Below are positions 1 to 6,106 of a DNA stretch of 44,605 nt, one piece after another (the first letter of the stretch is position 1; the number at the start of each line of letters is the position of its first letter). The DNA comes from an uncultured Nitrospiraceae bacterium (GTDB lineage Bacteria; Nitrospirota; Thermodesulfovibrionia; Thermodesulfovibrionales; SM23-35): the NCBI GenBank assembly GCA_937138415.1, contig CAKZPA010000033.1, positions 1 to 44,605 of the forward strand, written 5' to 3'. The notes beneath the pieces are model-generated. The model saw only the letters and a program-made list of their open reading frames with translations. It had not been told where the DNA came from and ran no database searches. The position numbers were made by a program, and so were the translations under genes.

Positions 1-156
1 TGCCGGTGCCGCACCCGATATCAAGAATCTTTTTGCCTGCAAAAGTAACTCCCCGCTTCTTCATGATGGCCACGACATCCTCTGTGCTTTTTAAAAGACC
101 GCCGTTATCGAAGGGCAATGGATATTTTTTGCCTTCATCTCCCAGAAATGCTTCAA
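1..156 (-). CDS. SAM-dependent methyltransferase, N-terminal part, cut by window edge and frame-broken
   Basis: The protein would be a class I SAM methyltransferase; motif I (KKILDIGCGTG) lies at the window edge. A TTG start at 156-154 follows a strong Shine-Dalgarno (GAGGGAGGA, 161-169). That frame reads LKHFWEMKAKN and then stops. The continuation YPLPFDNGG...motif I lies in the -1 frame, and the switch falls on a run of six A (125-130 on the plus strand). The two halves join into a typical FW..KAKNYP N-terminus, so one A is missing (error or mutation) or the A AAA AAT heptamer supports -1 slippage. An alternative is initiation at the ATG of MKKRGVTF inside the second frame. The gene lies downstream of FmdE and a TonB receptor, which suggests metal or metallophore handling. 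The substrate is unknown. Confidence 0.7.
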
Positions 157-200
157 TCTATCCTCCCTCGTCGAATCTGATGTTTTGCCTTCTTCCACAA

Positions 201-736
201 TCACCATCCCCTCGAATATTCCTTATAACAATCGAGACACAGCTTTTTCCCTCCTGCAGGCGTATCCTATGTTCGGATGCGCTTTCGCCGCATTGTTCGC
301 AAACAATAGTCTTTAAAATCTGAGCGTGGGAAGGTACTTCATAATTTGGCTCTTTGAAATCAAACAGATCCCCGGGTGGTGCATGAAGAATAAAGGCTTG
401 AAGCTTTTCCCAGTCCTGATTCTCATCGAATACGTTATTCCTGAGAACAATTCGGACTTTTTTCCCATTAGTTCGGTTAAAGAAACTGAAAGCCTGCTTG
501 CCGGTATCTCTGTATATCAGGTTCCCTTTTCCGATGCTGCAACCGGTAAGCACCTGAACGGCATCGACACCGCAGGCATCAGTCTCGGTCACACAGACAA
601 CATCTTCATCAGAAGAAAAGGCGAAGAGAAGTTTCTCCCTTGCCGCCTCGGCTACCTTATATCCTATGGCAAGTCCGGGACATGTGTGACCGTGAAAAAT
701 CACGCACCTCTCCCAATCGCTTATGGGTTTACACAC
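201..736 (-). CDS. FmdE-family protein (frame-broken at an A run)
   Basis: FmdE domain protein of about 178 aa, named after formylmethanofuran dehydrogenase subunit E. In bacteria its role is unclear and often metal- or molybdenum-linked. The start is a GTG at 736-734, eight bases after AAGGAGG and just clear of the receptor stop. The core motif HGHTCPG is at residues 15-21, followed by TDACGVDAVQ. The C-terminal zinc ribbon begins with CEQCGE. In the literal frame its second half is lost and the ORF runs on to 158. Adding one A to the run of five at 244-248 restores KKLCLDCYKEYSRGW and a stop at 201-203, completing a CxxC...CxxC ribbon. I therefore place the original stop at 201. A sequence error or a recent mutation are both possible. 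Confidence 0.8.
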
Positions 737-752
737 GGAAACGCCCTCCTTT

Positions 753-2888
753 TCAGAACATGATTTTTGCGGAAGCCCCGATAATTCTGCCGGGCAGAGG
801 ATAGCCGAAGCGTTCCTCGTATTTTTTGTTGAAAATATTCTCTGCATACAAGCCTATTTCGGCGTATTTCATCACGGGTATTTTCAGTTCAGTGTCGGCT
901 GTAACATATGAATCCAGCTTAACGAGCCTGAATTTTACGTCAGGCGGCCAGCCCCATCCGGAACTGTACGCATAAATGGTATGCCTCTCTCCGACATATT
1001 TAACGTTCGTCGTCAGCAAGGCTTTGTAGGGAAGACTGAATTCCAGACCGACGTTTCCCTTCCACTCGGGCAGGTAATCCAGTTCATCGGTCAGGTTCGC
1101 CGTATCGAAAGCATCCCCGTCCTTCTTGCTCTTCTGATAAGTAATGTTTGCTTTAGCAGAAAGCCAGTCAGTAATGCGCGCCCTGCCGTCAACAGAACCT
1201 CCCCACAGTTTGACGTTATCGATATTGTATGCGCCTCTCCAGTTCGGATCAAATCTGAGAACGATATAATCATCAATATTGTAATAATACAGGGTGAGTC
1301 GTCCGTAACTGCCCTTTCTGAAATCATGCTGATATGTCAGCTCGCCGGCGTTGTTCTTTTCCGCCTTCAGTGACGGGTTGCCGCCGGTCCTGCCGTAATA
1401 CCACCAGTAAACCTCCGGCATGCCCGGGGTGCGGAGAGCCTGATACACTGAAGCCGTGATTGTATCGGCAGCAGACGCCAGGTACGTAACGGTAAGCTTC
1501 GGGGTAACCGTATAATCTTTCAGATCAGGAGCGGTATTGCCGTGAATGGACTTTATCTTGTATATATCGTATCTCAATCCGGGAGTGAGCAGGAGTTTAT
1601 CCGTTATCTTCCAGTTGTCCTGAACAAAATATCCCCACATGATTCCCTCGTTGCTCGGCTTGAACCCTGCGTCAGGCTTTCCGTTATAGGTGCTGTCTAT
1701 GTACCTCAGTTTTGTATCCCCGTATGCAAGTACCTTATACTCGACGCCTGCCAGGATCTCATGGTTGGATAATGGTTTGACGACTTCCATACTCCCTCCG
1801 TAAGACCTGTCGGACCCGACCTTTCTGTCGAGCACGAGTATTCCATCCTCATAGGAAGAGTTAACGCTTGAATCCGAATAATTCTTTTCCTTTCTGTCCT
1901 CGATATTTTTATAGACCTTAAACGTAACGAGAGCATCTCCGACAGGCTGTTTGTAGCCGAAATCAAGATAGTACTTTGTCTTGTCCCATTCGGCGCCGGG
2001 TCCGGGAACATATGCGGTTCCCCATCCCGGAGCAATGGTCTCTCCAAAGGCAAGCGGATAACCGGATTTTTTCTTTTGATTGAAAGCGGAATTCTCCGGG
2101 TCGTCAGACATACGGTTTTTCCTTATGAAGCCTCTTCTCGTATTGGAGTATTGGAATCCAAGAAGCATCTCTCCATGCATCGGCATATCAACAGTGAAAA
2201 AAGAGGAGAAATTCAGCCCCTCGAAGTCATTATTCCAGAGGAACGGATCAGCCTTCTGATAGCTGCCTGCCAGTGAATATCCGAGAGGTCCCACTTTGTA
2301 CGTATGGGAGATCCGGTAATTCTGGATGTAATCGATGTCCCTTCCAGCGCCGTATGTGCCGTAGAGGGTGAGAGTGGGTTTTTCGGTGGGCTTTTTGGTG
2401 ACGACGTTGATGACACCCCCGAGGGCGTTATCACTGTATCGGACGGAACTGCCGCCTTTGATGATTTCTATCCGTTCGATATTGTCAAGAGGAATAGTTC
2501 CCCAGTCTATGTAATAGCCGCCAACCACACCCGATGCATTGACAGGCCTGTTATTGATATTCAGCATTATCCTGTTCCCGGACAGGCCTCTGATGGAGAG
2601 GATATCTGCTGTGTCCCCGACAACAGTCCTCCTGATGACATCGATATCCGGCTCGTATTTGAGCACGTCGGGGATTGTTATATTCTTTCCCTTTTCGATG
2701 GTCTTCACACCGACTACCGTCACAGTTGGTTCTGAAAACGCCCGATCTGTCACAATTATCTCTTCCATTGTGAGGTGCTTTACTGTTTCCGCCTCTCGTG
2801 ACGGGTCAGTTGAAGTCTCATCAGCATATGTAAATGCTGCAAGATTCAATAAGCTCAAGATAGTGAGAAACGTTAATAACAACCTCAT
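753..2888 (-). CDS. TonB-dependent outer-membrane receptor 1
   Basis: Outer-membrane beta-barrel receptor of 711 aa for energised uptake of a metal chelate or similar ligand. A signal peptide covers residues 1-22, a TonB box (EEIIVTD) is at 42-48, the plug domain runs roughly 55-170 (IRGLSGNRIMLNINNRPVN; GGVINVVTKKP), and the barrel ends in the aromatic-rich LPGRIIGASAKIMF with terminal Phe. The start ATG has GGAGGAAGGAG just upstream. It is a paralogue of receptor 2 at 6107-8197: plug segments GGYYIDWGTIPLDNIERIE and GGYFIDWTTIPLNNVERIE align. FmdE starts 16 bases downstream and the 66-aa HN protein lies 169 bases upstream, so they may share a transcript led by the RNA element at 3496-3600. 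Substrate specificity cannot be read from sequence; a zinc, nickel or cobalt metallophore is my inference. Confidence 0.92.
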   Translation of the reverse strand: MRLLLTFLTILSLLNLAAFTYADETSTDPSREAETVKHLTMEEIIVTDRAFSEPTVTVVGVKTIEKGKNITIPDVLKYEPDIDVIRRTVVGDTADILSIRGLSGNRIMLNINNRPVNASGVVGGYYIDWGTIPLDNIERIEIIKGGSSVRYSDNALGGVINVVTKKPTEKPTLTLYGTYGAGRDIDYIQNYRISHTYKVGPLGYSLAGSYQKADPFLWNNDFEGLNFSSFFTVDMPMHGEMLLGFQYSNTRRGFIRKNRMSDDPENSAFNQKKKSGYPLAFGETIAPGWGTAYVPGPGAEWDKTKYYLDFGYKQPVGDALVTFKVYKNIEDRKEKNYSDSSVNSSYEDGILVLDRKVGSDRSYGGSMEVVKPLSNHEILAGVEYKVLAYGDTKLRYIDSTYNGKPDAGFKPSNEGIMWGYFVQDNWKITDKLLLTPGLRYDIYKIKSIHGNTAPDLKDYTVTPKLTVTYLASAADTITASVYQALRTPGMPEVYWWYYGRTGGNPSLKAEKNNAGELTYQHDFRKGSYGRLTLYYYNIDDYIVLRFDPNWRGAYNIDNVKLWGGSVDGRARITDWLSAKANITYQKSKKDGDAFDTANLTDELDYLPEWKGNVGLEFSLPYKALLTTNVKYVGERHTIYAYSSGWGWPPDVKFRLVKLDSYVTADTELKIPVMKYAEIGLYAENIFNKKYEERFGYPLPGRIIGASAKIMF

Positions 2889-2964
2889 CTCCTTCCTCCT
2901 TTTCTCTCACCCCCTTTTTGTTAAAATGACAAGGGGACGTTGTGTTTCGCAGCGTTGCCCTCAC

Positions 2965-3001
2965 GGGGCAGGGGGTTCCCGCCACAGGTCATCCCTGCCC
3001 C
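2965..3001 (-). promoter_or_regulatory. 9-bp GC-rich hairpin in the leader of TonB receptor 1
   Basis: Perfect 9-bp inverted repeat GGGGCAGGG / CCCTGCCCC with a 19-nt loop, in the 169-base gap between the 66-aa protein gene and the receptor. No U tract follows in either direction, so it is more likely an RNA-stability or processing hairpin than a simple terminator. A second, weaker stem (CCCCTT/AAGGGG, about 2910-2938) lies just before the receptor ribosome-binding site. Confidence 0.5.
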
Positions 3002-3057
3002 GATTTATTTGTGAATCTTCACCGTCAGACCCTGCTCTTATTCACCCCCCTCCCCTT

Positions 3058-3258
3058 CTAACTACTCGCTTTCTTTGCGGCTTCAAGGAGCCTCTTCAAT
3101 CGTTTCGATTCAAGGTATATTCGTACCAGACTCCGCGATAACTCTTCATTGCCCGAAGCTTTAGCCGTCGCCGCCCACTCCATGCAGCTCTTCCCGTGCT
3201 CCTCATTGTGCCGAATCCAGTACTCGATCATGCTCCCGATTTTCGCTGTCTCTTCCAC
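3058..3258 (-). CDS. 66-aa helical HN-motif protein, copy 1
   Basis: A 66-residue, mostly helical soluble protein with no membrane segment. The GTG start is preceded by AAGGAAGGGG. It shares 42 of 66 residues with the product of 4155-4355. Conserved features are MEE.AKIG, YW..HNEE, M.WAA, GNEELSR.LVR.YLESKR and a terminal KASS. This copy has H17 and H21 in HNEEH plus C25, which could bind metal. It lies between a leader RNA (3496-3600) and TonB receptor 1, so it is probably the first gene of that operon. I recall similar small helical proteins near metal-uptake genes but cannot name the family with certainty. A metallochaperone or accessory role is inference. Confidence 0.75.
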   Translation of the reverse strand: MEETAKIGSMIEYWIRHNEEHGKSCMEWAATAKASGNEELSRSLVRIYLESKRLKRLLEAAKKASS

Positions 3259-3379
3259 ACCGTACCCCTTCCTTTCTCTTTCGCCCTTGCTGAGAAGGAG
3301 GTGAGTTTTCGTAAATTCCCTGCATATCCTTTACACAGAGAGGAGCACGCCGTTCGATGCTCCAGTTGACTTTCAATCA

Positions 3380-3405
3380 GGGTGCGGGTCTGGCATCCCG
3401 CACCC
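3380..3405 (-). promoter_or_regulatory. 9-bp hairpin in the 5' region of the 66-aa gene
   Basis: Perfect stem GGGTGCGGG / CCCGCACCC with an 8-nt loop (ATGCCAGA on the minus strand), about 90 bases after the U tract of the leader RNA and 120 bases before the GTG start of the 66-aa gene. No U tract follows. A longer reading frame covers this stretch (3228-3515) but lacks family features. I treat 3259-3495 as an untranslated leader. Confidence 0.45.
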
Positions 3406-3495
3406 CGCGTCCTCCGGAGGGTTAACACGTGTCCAGAGGAAAGTCGATATCGCGATTCCTCCTTGATCGCCAACACCATACCCCCTGCGCCCCAT

Positions 3496-3600
3496 AAAAA
3501 AACCACGACTGCCATTACCTTCTTGGTAGTAATAGCCTTCGTGGCTTGATACTTCAGATTACTGCTTCAGCTATGGATGCGCCGAACTTCGTATCCGGAC
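3496..3600 (-). ncRNA. Candidate leader RNA / attenuator, copy A
   Basis: Predicted to be transcribed from the promoter at 3607-3636. Hairpin I (3582-3598) begins about three bases after the expected +1: CCGGA / UUCGG stem, 7-nt loop UACGAAG. About 35 nt later comes hairpin II: outer stem CCACGA / UCGUGG, an AGGC internal loop, an inner stem around an AAGA-type loop, then seven U (3496-3502). The same plan recurs at 9158-9257 and 8948-9045, and hairpin II also at 3686-3774. The U tract makes hairpin II an intrinsic terminator, so the element could be a ligand-controlled attenuator for the 66-aa protein/TonB/FmdE genes. I do not recognise it as a known riboswitch class. The structure was drawn by eye. 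Confidence 0.6.
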
Positions 3601-3606
3601 ATACTA

Positions 3607-3636
3607 AGATTAGCGGAATCGGCAAAAAGAAGTCAA
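3607..3636 (-). promoter_or_regulatory. Sigma-70-type promoter for leader RNA copy A
   Basis: Minus-strand TTGACT (3631-3636), 18-bp spacer, TAATCT (3607-3612). The expected transcription start is near 3600, directly at the 5' edge of hairpin I of the leader. The promoter at 9264-9293 has the same geometry relative to its own leader, which supports both. Confidence 0.65.
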
Positions 3637-3685
3637 GGAAGGGATCGTATCATTCCTGACGTATGGTAGGTTCATTTTATGTTAT

Positions 3686-3774
3686 ATAAAAAGGGAAGCC
3701 ACGAATACCTCCCAAGTCTTCTGACCCAGTTTCAGCCTTCGTGGCTTGTTTCTTATAACTTATGGCTTCCCTTT
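3686..3774 (-). terminator. Terminator after the His-rich gene, related to the leader hairpins (copy B)
   Basis: Perfect 12-bp outer repeat AAAGGGAAGCCA (3763-3774) / TGGCTTCCCTTT (3690-3701), with further T residues. Nested and overlapping is the island-specific hairpin GCCACGA...TCGTGGC (3697-3745) with an AGAA-loop inner stem. The two pairings share GCCA/TGGC, so only one can form fully. It begins in the stop codon of the His-rich gene. No upstream hairpin I is evident in this copy. Confidence 0.65.
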
Positions 3775-3934
3775 AGTGGCAGCACGTGTGCTCGTGCTTG
3801 TGATGGTCATCATCATGCGTGTGCTCGTGCGTATGCTTCTGGGGCAGATGCTTGTGTTCATGCCCATCGTGAGTATGCGTCAGCTCCTTGTGCTCATGCT
3901 CGTGCTCATGCTTATCCTTGATATGGCAGCACAT
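3773..3934 (-). CDS. 53-aa histidine-rich metal-binding protein
   Basis: A small ORF, MCCHIKDKHEHEHEH... ending HEHTCCH: 53 residues with 19 His and 4 Cys, symmetrical CCH motifs at both ends, and repeated HEH/HTH blocks. The ATG at 3934-3932 has an upstream AGAGGTGATAAGGA ribosome-binding site, and an extended -10 promoter lies at 3961-3969. There is no signal peptide or membrane segment, so it is probably cytoplasmic. His-rich low-complexity proteins of this kind buffer or carry Ni, Zn or Co (compare the His-rich tails of HypB, SlyD or Hpn). The specific metal is not determinable. It sits between the two 66-aa paralogues, in the middle of the metal-uptake island. The opposite strand also has open frames here, but they are shadows of the HxH repeats. 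Confidence 0.85.
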   Translation of the reverse strand: MCCHIKDKHEHEHEHKELTHTHDGHEHKHLPQKHTHEHTHDDDHHKHEHTCCH

Positions 3935-3946
3935 TCCTTATCACCT

Positions 3947-3969
3947 CTCTTTCCGTTTCTATTATATCA
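3947..3969 (-). promoter_or_regulatory. Promoter of the His-rich gene with a direct repeat
   Basis: The minus strand carries an extended -10, TGATATAAT (TATAAT at 3961-3966). It overlaps two tandem copies of AAGTGATATA. Just downstream is AATAGAAACG, a 10-mer also found inside the Fur-type palindrome at 12448-12468. This suggests, but does not prove, control by the same Fur-family repressor. No good -35 box is present, consistent with an extended -10 promoter. Confidence 0.5.
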
Positions 3970-4154
3970 CTTATATCACTTCACATCTGTGCAAAATGGA
4001 TTTCAGCGTTTTCCTGTCCGATACATCCGCCCTCACAAATGTCCCGGCGGACGCTTTTCACCCTCAAAAGTTGGAGATACAGGGTCAGGTCTTGAAACAT
4101 CATAGACAGCGATATGGGGCAAGAATGACAAAAAACCTGACTTTATTGACAGAT

Positions 4155-4355
4155 CTAAGAACTCGCTTTCGGAGCCGATTGGAAAAGTCTGTTCATTCGT
4201 TTTGATTCGAGGTAGAGTCGGACGAGAATCCTCGATAACTCTTCATTGCCGGCGTTCGCAGCTTTCGCTGCCCATTTCATATAATCTTCTGCAAGCTCTT
4301 CATTGTGCTCCTTCCAGTACTTAATTACGTTACCGATCTTCGCGATCTCTTCCAT
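4155..4355 (-). CDS. 66-aa helical HN-motif protein, copy 2
   Basis: Paralogue of 3058-3258, identical in length (66 aa) and 64% identical by eye. I chose the ATG at 4355-4353 (GGAGG six bases upstream) because it matches the start of copy 1; the frame is open further upstream to 4424. The HNEE motif is kept but the second His and the Cys of copy 1 are replaced (HNEEL, DYM), so any metal site would be altered. It follows the terminator of the binding-protein operon and precedes the His-rich gene by about 220 bases. Function unknown. Confidence 0.75.
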   Translation of the reverse strand: MEEIAKIGNVIKYWKEHNEELAEDYMKWAAKAANAGNEELSRILVRLYLESKRMNRLFQSAPKASS

Positions 4356-4462
4356 GCTCTGCCTCCGTCCTCTTTGTTCGACCTTTCTCCGAACCGGGGA
4401 AATCTTTCTGACGTACAAAAACATTTTTCCAACAGAACACCTTCGGGCATTGCGATTCTTTT

Positions 4463-4497
4463 AAAAAAGTGGGTACGGGCTTGCCGTTCCATACCCG
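4463..4497 (-). terminator. Intrinsic terminator after the binding-protein operon
   Basis: On the minus strand GGGTATGG / CCGTACCC forms an 8-bp stem with one G-U pair, followed within two bases by TTTTTT (4463-4468). It lies 33 bases beyond the stop of the solute-binding protein and separates that operon from the 66-aa gene. Confidence 0.75.
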
Positions 4498-4529
4498 GCA
4501 ATCGAAAAAAAGTCCGATAGGGTTGTATT

Positions 4530-6101
4530 TCATTGCAGAATGCGCCATTCTGCAAGGTCATGGAGCATACCTGCAGGTGATGGAACGATTCCCTTGATCC
4601 TCCAATGGGTGACGAAGATGAGATCGGCATTGTAGAGGAACACACACGGCTGGTCTTCGGCAAGTAGTTCGTGAACTTTCGCGTATACCTCTCCCCTCTC
4701 CGCTCTGTCGACCGTGCGCCTCCCTTTTTCGAGGAGCGCATCGAGAGCGGGATTTCTGTAGGACATAATGTTCCACTGACCCTCCTTTGTCATGCTCGAA
4801 TGCCAGAGGTCGTAGATGTCCGGGTCCCAAAGATATGCACGCGACAGCACAATCGCTTCGAACTGATGCTTGGCGACCACTTCATGCCGGAATGTCTGCC
4901 ATTCGAGCGTGCGTACATCGGTTCGTATTCCCACTGCTTTGAGGTTGCTCTGGATGATCTGCGCGGTCTTGATATTGTCTCTGTTTTCGTAATTCGTGAG
5001 AATCGTAAAAGACATGGCGTGATCACCTTTCCTGTAAATCCCGTCCGTGCCCTTCTTCCACCCTGCGTCTTGGAGCAACTCCTCGGCCTTCGTAGGGTTG
5101 TATTCGAAATCCCGTGCGAGAGCACTTGCATACCACGCCTCAGGCGGATACGGACCGGTTGACTTGCTACCCAATCCCATGAGAACGACATCGATGATCG
5201 CTTTTTTGTCGATCGCGTGACTGATGGCCCGACGAACCCGCACATCCTGGAAACGTTCATCAAGCATGTTGAATCCGAGGAATCCGAGTCTGAAGGACCG
5301 AGCCCGGTGCTCGAGAAAGTGGGTAGCGAGCGTTCCGGATTGCGTCTCGAGTGCGTATTGAGAGGGGGTGAGTTCCATCACATCGACCCCGCCTGCCTTC
5401 AATTCCAGGAGCTGTGTCGAAGCGTCGGGAATGACCCGTATGAAAACATTCTTAATGCCAGGACGCCCACCGTAAAATCTATCGAAAGATTCAAGCCACA
5501 GCTTTTCACCACTCACCCATTGCTTGAGGCGGTATGGACCTGTTCCCACCGGAGCACGGTCGAAAGAAATGTCGCGAACGTCCCTGTTCAGGAAAATATG
5601 CTTCGGGATAATTCCGAACGTCCAGCTGTCGAGGGCTGATCCGTAAGGCTCCGAGTATAAGACAGATACGGAATACGTATCGGTCGCTCTCACCTCTTTC
5701 ACCGGACCGAAGTGACCGCTGTGGTGGGTCGCAGTCCAGGGGGACGTGGCGCTTCGGAAGGTGAATACCACATCGTCGGCAGTCAGTTCGACACCGTCGT
5801 GCCAGAGAATGCCTTTCTTCAGGCGAAAGCGAATCTCTCGTCCGCCGGGCAGGATTCTCCATGATTCCGCGAGATCCGGAACGATATTCATGTCCTTATC
5901 GAACTTCGTAAGGCCTCTGAAAATGAGCCCACTGATCGAATAGGAGATCATATCTGTGAGGAACAGTGGATTGAGGCGTTTCGGTTCCGCAGACACCGCG
6001 ATGGTCACCGTGTCGGAAGGACGCCCCTTTTCGTACCCTCCTTGGCAACCGGCGCATAGAATGATAGCAGCGAGGAGCGCAGTGCAAAGCTTCCTGAACA
6101 T
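4530..6101 (-). CDS. Family 5 extracellular solute-binding lipoprotein (peptide/nickel type)
   Basis: 523-aa periplasmic binding protein of the OppA/DppA/NikA family (SBP_bac_5). A lipoprotein signal covers residues 1-19 with a lipobox ending at Cys19 (ILCAGC). Family features are present: KRLNPLF, DLAESW, GILWHDGVELTADDVVFT and the AISHAIDKKAI region. It begins five bases after the stop of TonB receptor 2 and ends before a terminator, so methyltransferase-receptor-binding protein form one operon. No cognate permease or ATPase genes (OppBCDF type) occur in the window. It may deliver a metallophore, peptide or metal complex to a transporter encoded elsewhere. The assignment to the family is firm; the substrate is inference. 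Confidence 0.92.
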   Translation of the reverse strand: MFRKLCTALLAAIILCAGCQGGYEKGRPSDTVTIAVSAEPKRLNPLFLTDMISYSISGLIFRGLTKFDKDMNIVPDLAESWRILPGGREIRFRLKKGILWHDGVELTADDVVFTFRSATSPWTATHHSGHFGPVKEVRATDTYSVSVLYSEPYGSALDSWTFGIIPKHIFLNRDVRDISFDRAPVGTGPYRLKQWVSGEKLWLESFDRFYGGRPGIKNVFIRVIPDASTQLLELKAGGVDVMELTPSQYALETQSGTLATHFLEHRARSFRLGFLGFNMLDERFQDVRVRRAISHAIDKKAIIDVVLMGLGSKSTGPYPPEAWYASALARDFEYNPTKAEELLQDAGWKKGTDGIYRKGDHAMSFTILTNYENRDNIKTAQIIQSNLKAVGIRTDVRTLEWQTFRHEVVAKHQFEAIVLSRAYLWDPDIYDLWHSSMTKEGQWNIMSYRNPALDALLEKGRRTVDRAERGEVYAKVHELLAEDQPCVFLYNADLIFVTHWRIKGIVPSPAGMLHDLAEWRILQ

Positions 6102-6106
6102 ACGGG

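Noticed and set aside
3228-3515. 95-aa minus-strand ORF between leader copy A and the 66-aa gene
   Set aside because: It starts inside the terminator hairpin, runs through another perfect hairpin and has no ribosome-binding site or family features; treated as untranslated leader.
3679-4105. Plus-strand ORFs rich in Val/Leu/Met or Ala/His/Cys opposite the His-rich gene
   Set aside because: Their repeated composition is the antisense of the HxH codons; the minus-strand frame has the promoter and ribosome-binding site.
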